A stretch of DNA of 64,000 nt from Marinospirillum alkaliphilum DSM 21637 (lineage in GTDB: Bacteria; Pseudomonadota; Gammaproteobacteria; Pseudomonadales; Halomonadaceae): contig NZ_FPJW01000003.1 of NCBI RefSeq assembly GCF_900119735.1, forward strand, positions 62,001 through 126,000. The letters run 5' to 3'. The notes beneath the pieces were generated by a model, which was given only the letters and a program-made list of their open reading frames with translations, was not told where the DNA came from and searched no databases. Every line of letters begins with the position of its first letter. Within the stretch, counting starts at the first letter, position 1. This document shows, one piece after another, positions 57,477 to 64,000 of the stretch. Made by a program: the position numbers and the translations under genes.

Positions 57477-57504
57477 AAGGCTGCCAGAAATGGTGGCCTT
57501 TTTT
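57477..57504 (+). terminator. Rho-independent terminator of the tRNA-Lys unit
   Basis: A 10-bp stem (57477-57486 with 57491-57500, two G-T wobbles) with GAAA tetraloop and a T run follows the second tRNA by 11 bp. Confidence 0.88.
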
Positions 57505-57552
57505 GTTATCTGCACCAGACTTCATCCAATCACCCGATTGGAGATCTGTATC

Positions 57553-57729
57553 ATGCTTCGTGCCCTTCAAGCTGTGCTGGCAGCATTTTTTGGTGTGCAA
57601 TCCGAACGCAATCGCCAGCGAGACTTTCAGCAGTCCTCGCCCTGGCCCTATATCCTTGCGGGCCTGTTCATGGCGGGGGTGTTTGTGGTTCTGGTGCTGT
57701 TGGTTGCCCGCTGGGCTGCGGCTTCTTGA
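57553..57729 (+). CDS. DUF2970 small membrane protein
   Basis: A 58-residue protein: an amphipathic N-terminus with AVLAAFFGVQSERNRQRDF, then one helix (about 32-54). This matches DUF2970, small proteins often found beside cytochrome c oxidase genes; function unknown. GGAGA nine bases before the ATG at 57553 supports the start. The cox genes follow after 163 bp. Confidence 0.85.
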   Translation: MLRALQAVLAAFFGVQSERNRQRDFQQSSPWPYILAGLFMAGVFVVLVLLVARWAAAS

Positions 57730-57892
57730 GTTCTTGGTTATTCATGCGCTGCATCAGAATTGAATTCAGTTTTAATTGATTGAAATCATTGACAGATACA
57801 AAAATTAACAAAGTATTTCTGCCGTATGGCGGCTGCCTCCTATACTCCAAGCTGAATAACAAAAACAACAAGCTTAAGGATGGGAGGGATCT

Positions 57893-59029
57893 ATGCTGCA
57901 ACTCCTTTACAGGAGCTGCGGGTTGCTGTTGCTGCTGACCGGCCCCGCTCTGGCTTCTGCCATCAATACTTCATCCGGCTGGAACATGCCGCCAGGTGTC
58001 ACGGATATCAGCCGTGAGATCTACAGTCTGCACATGATCATTTTCTGGATCTGCGTGGCAATCGCCGTGGTGGTATTCGGGGTGATGTTCTGGTCGCTGT
58101 TTGTCTACCGTAAATCCAAGGGTGCCAAACCGGCACACTTCCATGAAAACACCACTGTGGAAGTGATCTGGACAGCCATTCCGCTGGCGATTCTGGTGAT
58201 TATGGCCATTCCCGCCACGGCCACCCTGAAAAAGATCTACGATGCCAGTGATGCTGAAATCGATATTCTGGTCACCGGCTACCAGTGGCGTTGGCATTAT
58301 CAGTACCTGGATCAGGACATCAGTTTTTTCAGTAATCTGGGCACACCAAGAAGTCAGATCCTCGGTGAAGAGGACAAGGGAGACTTCTACCTGCTGGAGG
58401 TGGATAACCCGCTGGTGTTGCCGGTCGGCAAAAAAGTCCGCTTTCTGTTCACCTCCAATGATGTGATCCATGCCTGGTGGGTACCGGATCTGGCCATCAA
58501 GAAAGACACCATTCCCGGTTTTATCAATGAGTCCTGGACCATCATCAATGAGCCCGGCACTTACCGTGGACAGTGTGCTGAGCTCTGTGGCCAGGATCAT
58601 GCCTACATGCCAATTGAGGTGCGGGCGGTCACTGAAGAGGTCTGGCTGTCCTGGCTGGATGAACAGCGTGAAACCGCCGCAGCGGAAGCCGCCAGTGGTG
58701 AGCGTGAATGGACCCTGGCAGAGCTGAATGAGCGGGGTGCCGGTGTTTACACCACCTACTGTGCAGCTTGCCATCAGGCTGATGGCTCCGGCATGCCGCC
58801 GGCCTTCCCGGCCTTGCGTGGCAACCCGGTGATGACCAGTGCGGAAGGACGTGACAAACACATCAATGCGGTGTTGTTCGGGCGTCCCGGTACTTCCATG
58901 CCAGGTTACGGTACGACCCTTTCCGTGAATGATCTGGCGGCAGTGATCACCTATGAGCGCAACGCCTGGGGCAATGATACCGGTGATGCGGTGCAACCTT
59001 CCGAAATCCGCGCGCTGCTGGACCGTTAA
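57893..59029 (+). CDS. coxB: Cytochrome c oxidase subunit II with C-terminal cytochrome c domain
   Basis: The 378-residue protein has a signal peptide, two helices (about 48-70 and 90-112), a cupredoxin domain with the CuA ligands in CAELCGQDHAYM, and a C-terminal cytochrome c domain with heme motif CAACH (about residue 295) and a following Met ligand region. Electrons pass from cytochrome c through the fused heme to CuA. GGGAGGG lies just before the ATG. The upstream stretch has TTGACA at 57789, a possible -35, and TATACT at 57841, but they are not paired at normal spacing. Confidence 0.97.
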   Translation: MLQLLYRSCGLLLLLTGPALASAINTSSGWNMPPGVTDISREIYSLHMIIFWICVAIAVVVFGVMFWSLFVYRKSKGAKPAHFHENTTVEVIWTAIPLAILVIMAIPATATLKKIYDASDAEIDILVTGYQWRWHYQYLDQDISFFSNLGTPRSQILGEEDKGDFYLLEVDNPLVLPVGKKVRFLFTSNDVIHAWWVPDLAIKKDTIPGFINESWTIINEPGTYRGQCAELCGQDHAYMPIEVRAVTEEVWLSWLDEQRETAAAEAASGEREWTLAELNERGAGVYTTYCAACHQADGSGMPPAFPALRGNPVMTSAEGRDKHINAVLFGRPGTSMPGYGTTLSVNDLAAVITYERNAWGNDTGDAVQPSEIRALLDR

Positions 59030-59042
59030 CAGGAGCTGAGCC

Positions 59043-60701
59043 ATGACATCTCGATCCCTTCCCCGTCCGGTTGTTCAGCAGTCGGCCAGTGAAGCCACTG
59101 CCGGTGGTGCTGCCGCCGGACATCATGCCCATCAGCCACGCGGCCTGCTGCGTTGGGTGCTGACCACCAACCACAAGGAAATCGGTACCCTTTACCTGCT
59201 GTTTGCGCTGCTGATGTTTTTCATCGGTGGCACCATGGCGCTGGTGGTTCGTGCAGAGCTCTTTCAGCCCGGCATGACGTTTATCCTGCCGGAGTTTTTT
59301 AACCAGATGACCACCATGCACGGTCTGATCATGGTGTTTGGTGCCATCATGCCGGCTTTTGTCGGGTTGGCGAACTGGATGGTTCCGGTGCAGATCGGTG
59401 CCCCGGACATGGCGCTGCCAAGGCTGAACAACTTCAGTTTCTGGTTATTGCCGGTGTCTTTCACCATCCTGCTGTCAACACTGTTCATGGAAGGTGGCGG
59501 CCCGAATTTCGGCTGGACCTTTTATGCCCCGCTGTCGACCACCTATGCACCGCCCTCCACCAGCTTTTTCATTCTGGCCATGCATCTGGCGGGTATCAGT
59601 TCGATTCTGGGGGCCATCAACATCATTGCCACCATCCTGAATCTGCGCACGCCCAACATGCGCCTGATGGACATGCCGCTGTTTGTCTGGACCTGGCTGA
59701 TCACTGCCTTCCTGTTGATTGCGGTGATGCCGGTGCTGGCCGGGGTGATCACCATGATGCTGCTGGACATCAACTTCGGCACCAGTTTCTTTGATGCCGC
59801 CGGGGGCGGTGATCCGGTGCTGTTCCAGCATCTGTTCTGGTTCTTCGGACATCCCGAGGTGTACATCATGATCCTGCCTGCGTTTGGCATTGTTTCGGCC
59901 ATTGTGCCGACCTTTGCCCGCAAGCGGCTGTTTGGTTATGCCTCGATGGTTTATGCCACGGCATCCATTGCCATCCTGTCGTTTGTGGTCTGGGCACACC
60001 ACATGTTCACGGTGGGTTTGCCGCTGACGGCGCAGTTGTTTTTCATGTATTCCACCATGCTGATTGCGGTGCCGACCGGGGTGAAGGTGTTCAACTGGAT
60101 TGCCACTCTGTTCCGGGGTTCGATCAGCTTTGAGTTGCCGATGTTGTTTTCGCTGGCCTTTATTGTGCAGTTCACCATTGGTGGCCTATCCGGGGTGATG
60201 CTGGCAATCGCTCCGGCTGACTTCCAGTATCACGACACCTACTTTGTGGTGGCGCACTTCCACTATGTGCTGGTGCCGGGTGCGGTGTTTGCCATTCTGG
60301 CGGCGGCTTATTACTGGTTGCCGAAATGGTCCGGTGTTTATCCGAATGTGAAACTGGGGCTGACGCATTTCTGGCTGTCGGTGATCGGGGTCAACCTGAC
60401 CTTTTTCCCGATGCACTTCTCAGGTCTGGCCGGTATGCCGCGCCGGATACCGGACTATGCCCTGCAATTTGCCGACTTCAACCTGCTGTCTTCGATCGGG
60501 GGCTTCCTGTTTGGTATCTCGCAGTTGCTGTTTGTGGCGGTGGTGATCCTCTGTATTCGTGGCAAGGGTGAAAAAGCACCGGCGCAGGCCTGGGAAGGTG
60601 CCGAGGGGCTGGAGTGGACGCTGCCCAGCCCGGCACCGTTGCACACTTTTGATACACCGCCGGAGTTTGTACCCGAGCGGGATTCCCCTTCACGTCATTA
60701 A
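59043..60701 (+). CDS. coxA: Cytochrome c oxidase subunit I
   Basis: A 552-residue heme-copper oxidase subunit with twelve helices. Heme a/a3 and CuB ligands appear in TTMHGLIMVF, FWFFGHPEVYI (the cross-linked His-Tyr), WAHHMFTVG and VVAHFHYVL. The proton-channel Glu of the GHPEVYI motif marks an A-type oxidase. A histidine- and glycine-rich N-terminal extension precedes the first helix. It begins 13 bp after coxB. Confidence 0.98.
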   Translation: MTSRSLPRPVVQQSASEATAGGAAAGHHAHQPRGLLRWVLTTNHKEIGTLYLLFALLMFFIGGTMALVVRAELFQPGMTFILPEFFNQMTTMHGLIMVFGAIMPAFVGLANWMVPVQIGAPDMALPRLNNFSFWLLPVSFTILLSTLFMEGGGPNFGWTFYAPLSTTYAPPSTSFFILAMHLAGISSILGAINIIATILNLRTPNMRLMDMPLFVWTWLITAFLLIAVMPVLAGVITMMLLDINFGTSFFDAAGGGDPVLFQHLFWFFGHPEVYIMILPAFGIVSAIVPTFARKRLFGYASMVYATASIAILSFVVWAHHMFTVGLPLTAQLFFMYSTMLIAVPTGVKVFNWIATLFRGSISFELPMLFSLAFIVQFTIGGLSGVMLAIAPADFQYHDTYFVVAHFHYVLVPGAVFAILAAAYYWLPKWSGVYPNVKLGLTHFWLSVIGVNLTFFPMHFSGLAGMPRRIPDYALQFADFNLLSSIGGFLFGISQLLFVAVVILCIRGKGEKAPAQAWEGAEGLEWTLPSPAPLHTFDTPPEFVPERDSPSRH

Positions 60702-60720
60702 GTGCCTGAGGAGGTGGGTG

Positions 60721-61284
60721 ATGTCCAGGGATCAGCAGTTACAACAGCAGAACGTTGCCCGCACCGTGCGGCGGGTGTTGCTGGGGCTGGTGTTGATGGT
60801 CGGTTTCACCATTGCGCTGGTGCCGCTTTATGACGTGTTCTGTGAAGTGACCGGTCTGAATGGCAAGACGGCCAGCAGTGCCCAGGTGGTTGGGGGTGCT
60901 CCGGTGGATACCGGGCGGCGGGTGGAAGTGCAGTTTGTGACCCGTAATGCTCCCGGTCTGCCCTGGCGACTGGATGCCATGGAGCAGACAGTCTGGGTGC
61001 ATCCCGGCGAGGTGGCACTGGCCCGTTTTGCTTTTGTGAATGTGGGTCAGGAGCTGTCATCCGGGCGGGCCGTGCCCAGTGTCAGTCCGTCTCAGGGGGC
61101 ACGCTATTTTCGCAAGATGGAGTGTTTCTGTTTTCAGGAGCAGTGGCTGGAAGCCGGTGAGCGATCCGAGATGCCGCTGGTGTTCCAGATCGATCCCGAT
61201 CTGCCGGAAGGCGTCAATAAACTGACTCTGGCTTATACCCTCTATCCGCAGGGACAGGCCATCGGAGGTTACCATGAGCAGTAG
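60721..61284 (+). CDS. ctaG: Cytochrome c oxidase assembly protein CtaG/Cox11
   Basis: A 187-residue CuB-insertion chaperone: one N-terminal helix (about 18-38, LLGLVLMVGFTIALVPLYDVFCEVTG) and a periplasmic immunoglobulin-like domain with the copper-binding Cys pair in MECFCFQEQ. The ATG at 60721 has AGGAGG upstream; the same frame is open earlier inside coxA but is not part of the family. Its 3' end overlaps coxC by 11 bp. Confidence 0.95.
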   Translation: MSRDQQLQQQNVARTVRRVLLGLVLMVGFTIALVPLYDVFCEVTGLNGKTASSAQVVGGAPVDTGRRVEVQFVTRNAPGLPWRLDAMEQTVWVHPGEVALARFAFVNVGQELSSGRAVPSVSPSQGARYFRKMECFCFQEQWLEAGERSEMPLVFQIDPDLPEGVNKLTLAYTLYPQGQAIGGYHEQ

Positions 61285-62134
61285 CAGTTATTACGTTCCG
61301 GCCACCAGCAAGTGGCCAATCATTGCAGTGCTGGTGATGGGCATGCTGGCCGTGGGTGCCGGTCTGATGATGACTCAGGGCAGTGGCCTGATCCTGTTGG
61401 TCGGGGGGCTGGTGGGGGTGGCCTGGGTGATGTACGGCTGGTTCCGTGATGTCACGCTGGAATCCATGGGGGGGTTGTATGATGCCCAGATGGATCGTTC
61501 CTTCCGGCAGGGCATGGCCTGGTTCATCTTTTCGGAAGTGATGTTTTTTGCTGCCTTTTTTGGTGCGCTGTTTTACATCCGGGTATTCACCCTGCCCTGG
61601 CTGGATGGTGAGGGTGCCAAGGGTATCACGGCGCTGCTGTGGCCGGATTTTGTGGCCAGCTGGCCGCTGATGAACACACCGGACCCGGCCGTTGGTGGTC
61701 CGGATGCCATCATCAATCCCTGGACCTTACCGCTGATCAACACCCTGCTGCTGGTGACTTCCAGCATCACCCTGACCTTTTCTCACCACGCCCTGAAAGC
61801 ACAGCAGCGCCTTCGTGCACGTAACTGGCTGATTTTGACGCTGGTGCTGGGTGGCATTTTTCTGGTGATTCAAGGCATTGAATATGTGCATGCCTGGACG
61901 GAGCTGGGGCTGACCCTGCAGGCAGGTATTTACGGTGCCACCTTTTTCCTGCTGACCGGCTTTCACGGGCTGCATGTCACCATCGGTGCAGTGATTCTGC
62001 TGGTGTTGCTGATCCGTCTGATCAAGGGGCATTTCACCCCTGAGCAGCATTTTGCCTTCGAGGCGGGTGCCTGGTACTGGCACTTTGTGGATGTGGTGTG
62101 GATTGGCCTGTTCCTGTTTGTGTACGTGTTCTGA
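61274..62134 (+). CDS. coxC: Cytochrome c oxidase subunit III
   Basis: A 286-residue membrane protein with seven helices. Typical features are the WFRDV segment after the first helices, MAWFIFSEVMFFAAFFGALF and the terminal AWYWHFVDVVWIGLFLFVYVF. It overlaps ctaG at its start (GGAGG precedes the ATG). The following gene is on the opposite strand. Confidence 0.97.
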   Translation: MSSSSYYVPATSKWPIIAVLVMGMLAVGAGLMMTQGSGLILLVGGLVGVAWVMYGWFRDVTLESMGGLYDAQMDRSFRQGMAWFIFSEVMFFAAFFGALFYIRVFTLPWLDGEGAKGITALLWPDFVASWPLMNTPDPAVGGPDAIINPWTLPLINTLLLVTSSITLTFSHHALKAQQRLRARNWLILTLVLGGIFLVIQGIEYVHAWTELGLTLQAGIYGATFFLLTGFHGLHVTIGAVILLVLLIRLIKGHFTPEQHFAFEAGAWYWHFVDVVWIGLFLFVYVF

Positions 62135-62141
62135 TGGTTGA

Positions 62142-62333
62142 TCAGGTGCCCAGTGCACCCTGGCTGAAGCCATAAACCAGCAACACCATCAGCAGGGCGG
62201 TTAACAGGATGCGGGTTTTCAGGGAGGTCAGCAGGCGGGTGGACGGGCTTTGATCACGAATCAGAAAACCGGCACCGGCCGCCAGGCTGAGAAGAATGGC
62301 AAAAAAGATAACAGCAATCAGGAGTTTCAGCAT
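62142..62333 (-). CDS. DUF2909 twin-transmembrane protein
   Basis: A 63-residue protein with two helices (about 4-26 and 40-60) and a short polar turn, matching DUF2909, common in cox clusters of Gammaproteobacteria. Function unknown; a role in oxidase assembly is inferred from location. On the minus strand GGAG lies six bases before the ATG. Its start codon shares the CATG at 62331-62334 with the divergent SURF1 gene. Confidence 0.82.
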   Translation of the reverse strand: MLKLLIAVIFFAILLSLAAGAGFLIRDQSPSTRLLTSLKTRILLTALLMVLLVYGFSQGALGT

Positions 62334-63087
62334 GTCAGGCTCCGGCAGTGGAACACAGGTGGCAATGTCAGTCAGTTCAGATCAGTCAGGCTCAGGTGTC
62401 AAGGCTGCAACTGCAACATCAGGTTATCGCCTGATGGGCTGGTATGGCTTCTGGCTGCTGCTGGTGGTGATTGGCCTGCTGCTGGCGAACTGGCAATGGC
62501 AGCGTGCTGCTGAAAAACAGCTGCTGCAACAGGCCATGATTGATGCACCGGTTTTGCTGAATCCCACGGACATGCCGCCGAATCTGGCACAGCTGCAACT
62601 GACGGGTTACTGGTTGCCAGAACGAAGCCTGTGGCTGGATAACCGGATATTGAATGGGCAGGTGGGGGTGGCCGCTTTGACACCACTGATGACCGATGAT
62701 GGTCGTTGGTGGCTGGTGCAGCGAGGGTTTGCAGCAACCGGTGTGGATCGTGGTTATTTGCCCGAAGACACTGTTTCTTCGCGGCTGGTGCAGGTTACCG
62801 GTCGCTGGCAGTGGCTGGATCAGTCCGCACTGGTGTTTGGTGCTAACCGGGAAGGAGACCGGCTGCAGTCGATCAGTCTGGAGCCATGGGAGGATCTGGA
62901 CCGTCTGGTGTTTAACGGAGTGCTCCATCAGGAGTCAGGGGATGACCAGTTGCAACCCTGGTGGCAGCCCAGCCAGATGACCCCGGAGCGGCATCTGGGT
63001 TATGCGCTGCAGTGGTTGTTGTTGTCTTTGCTGGCATTGTTCATGGCGTTGATGGGCAGGCGTTGGCTGCAGGAGAAGCAGGCATGA
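62332..63087 (+). CDS. SURF1-family cytochrome oxidase biogenesis protein
   Basis: A 251-residue protein with helices near both ends (about 38-58 and 220-240) and the SURF1 periplasmic domain, including DNRILNGQVG, WWLVQRGF and ALQWLLLSL. SURF1 proteins assist heme a insertion into subunit I. The ATG at 62332 has GGAG seven bases upstream; a serine/glycine-rich N-terminal tail of about 30 residues precedes the first helix. Its start codon overlaps that of the divergent DUF2909 gene, and its stop overlaps the next start as ATGA. Confidence 0.93.
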   Translation: MSGSGSGTQVAMSVSSDQSGSGVKAATATSGYRLMGWYGFWLLLVVIGLLLANWQWQRAAEKQLLQQAMIDAPVLLNPTDMPPNLAQLQLTGYWLPERSLWLDNRILNGQVGVAALTPLMTDDGRWWLVQRGFAATGVDRGYLPEDTVSSRLVQVTGRWQWLDQSALVFGANREGDRLQSISLEPWEDLDRLVFNGVLHQESGDDQLQPWWQPSQMTPERHLGYALQWLLLSLLALFMALMGRRWLQEKQA

Positions 63088-63596
63088 AAAATCGTATCAA
63101 GCTGGTATTACTGATGTTGCTGCTGGCGGCCCCAATGCTGGTGTCCGGCAGCATGTATGCCCTGCAGCTGGGTATACCGGAAAAACAGGTGGCACGCGGT
63201 GCGTTATTGCCGGACCTGCAACCGTTGCAGCAGTGGCCTCTGGATTGGCAGGCCAGTGGTGAATGGTGGTTGGTGTGGATTGCTGATGCGCCCTGTCAGG
63301 CGACCTGTCAGCAGCTAGCTGACCAGTGGTGGCGGGTGCACCGCGCCCTGGGACGTGAAGCGGATCGGGTTTACCGCCTGCGGATCGAGATGGCCGTGAA
63401 TGAGAGCCGTCCGTTGACAGAAGCTTTACCGGGTGAGCGAGTGGTGCACTGGCAGGGCAATGCACCGGACTGGGCCGCTCCAGGTCAGACCTGGCTGGTG
63501 GACCCGGAAGGGCGTGTGGTGCTGGCTTATGACGCGGATGCCCCGGCAGCAGATCTGCACCGGGATTTGATGCGCTTGCTGCGTGTGAACCGTTGA
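63084..63596 (+). CDS. Sco-like / thioredoxin-fold protein of the cox cluster
   Basis: A 170-residue membrane-anchored protein: a helix at about 7-30, then a periplasmic domain. The motif APCQATC (CxxxC, about residues 72-76) is the copper-binding spacing of Sco proteins rather than the CxxC of thioredoxin, and the following LVDPEGRVVLAY and DLHRDLMRLL segments fit a thioredoxin fold. The distal Sco histidine is not obvious, so copper delivery is inferred. It overlaps SURF1 and precedes ctaA by 13 bp. Confidence 0.8.
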   Translation: MKNRIKLVLLMLLLAAPMLVSGSMYALQLGIPEKQVARGALLPDLQPLQQWPLDWQASGEWWLVWIADAPCQATCQQLADQWWRVHRALGREADRVYRLRIEMAVNESRPLTEALPGERVVHWQGNAPDWAAPGQTWLVDPEGRVVLAYDADAPAADLHRDLMRLLRVNR

Positions 63597-63609
63597 GCAG
63601 GAGGAGCAG

Positions 63610-64000
63610 ATGATCAAGGACAACAGCAAGGCTACTGCAGCAGGACAGCGTTTAGTGCGTCGAGCAGCAGCATTGGCAGGTTTTGGTGTGCTGTTCACGC
63701 TGGTGGTGGTGCTGGCCGGTGCCTGGACCCGTTTGGTGGATGCCGGACTGGGTTGCCCGGACTGGCCAGGCTGTTACGGTGCGCTGGTGGTGCCGGATGC
63801 CGAGCGGGCAGCTGCTTTTGCCCCGGATGAACCGCTGGACAGTTTCAAGGCCTGGGTGGAAATGATTCATCGTTATCTGGCCAGTGGACTGGGTCTGCTT
63901 GCGCTGGTGTTGACCTGGATTGGCTGGAAGTTACGCCACATGCCCGGTTACCCGCTGGGGCTGACCTTTCTGCTGCTGGCGGTGATCTGCCTGCAGGGTG
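63610..64000 (+). CDS. ctaA: Heme A synthase CtaA/Cox15 (5' part; continues past window)
   Basis: The first 130 codons of a heme A synthase: helix 1 (FGVLFTLVVVLAGAWTRL), the family motif AWTRLVDAGLGCPDWPGCYG, and EMIHRYLASGLGLLALVL with the heme-ligand His. It oxidises heme O to heme A for subunit I. AGGAGG precedes the ATG at 63610. Heme O synthase is expected just beyond the window, by analogy with other cox clusters. Confidence 0.95.
   Translation, partial: MIKDNSKATAAGQRLVRRAAALAGFGVLFTLVVVLAGAWTRLVDAGLGCPDWPGCYGALVVPDAERAAAFAPDEPLDSFKAWVEMIHRYLASGLGLLALVLTWIGWKLRHMPGYPLGLTFLLLAVICLQG

Noticed and set aside
57971-59044. 357-codon open frame on the minus strand opposite coxB
   Set aside because: Shadow of coxB, whose copper and heme motifs are unambiguous.

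Overview
The window looks like chromosome of a free-living, respiratory gammaproteobacterium. The gene orders rsmD-ftsY-ftsE-ftsX-rpoH, queA-tgt-yajC-secD-secF and DUF2970-coxB-coxA-ctaG-coxC-SURF1-ctaA, a solitary purL, and glnA behind a sigma-54 promoter all fit that class. An Oceanospirillales- or Pseudomonadales-like marine lineage is my best guess; genus is not determinable here. Almost all of the window is protein-coding, with compact operons and many ATGA or TGATG start/stop overlaps.

Layout. 1-3177 (minus): a FapA/DUF342 protein cut by the window edge and a two-PAS histidine kinase. 3350-4588: a TraB-family membrane protein. 4810-13307: a cellulose operon (unknown two-TM protein, bcsA, bcsB with an N-terminal SH3-like domain, bcsZ, a short bcsC). 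13405-20510: a dense signalling block, with a CHASE hybrid kinase carrying two REC domains and an HPt, a REC-kinase fusion, an OmpR-type regulator, and a convergent 7TMR-DISM kinase whose 3' end overlaps the regulator gene. 20621-21864: a solitary tnpB element inserted against the 3' end of an MFS gene. 21861-28582 (minus): MFS transporter, then the queA-tgt-yajC-secD-secF unit. 28776-34382: a Na/Pi cotransporter behind a Pho box, tRNA-Leu(CAA), two divergent Cache-GGDEF proteins and trxC. 34473-38231 (minus): rpoH, ftsX, ftsE, ftsY. 38350-40164: rsmD, coaD, a YfhL-type ferredoxin and yheV. 40367-44275: purL (minus). 44621-49993: mltF, glnA (minus) and typA. 50156-57170: a hypothetical protein, mnmC and a YciI protein (minus), then rnm-yciO-scpA-scpB-rluB. 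57240-57465: two tRNA-Lys(TTT). 57553-64000: the aa3-type cytochrome oxidase cluster, running off the window inside ctaA.

How the parts work together. The bcs operon would make and export cellulose under c-di-GMP control through the BcsA PilZ domain. The adjacent kinases are placed to govern this sessile programme, but that link rests on neighbourhood only. The cox region holds structural subunits plus copper insertion (CtaG, a CxxxC Sco-like protein), SURF1 and heme A synthesis. Regulatory sites readable directly are a sigma-54 promoter with NtrC-like sites for glnA, a Pho box for the phosphate transporter, and a long inverted repeat touching the trxC ribosome binding site.

I found no CRISPR array, prophage or recognised defence island. 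The least explained pieces are the small membrane protein leading the bcs operon, the SH3-BcsB fusion, the signalling block, the tnpB element that appears to supply its neighbour's stop codon, the divergent gene pair sharing one CATG, and a folded palindromic element upstream of yheV.
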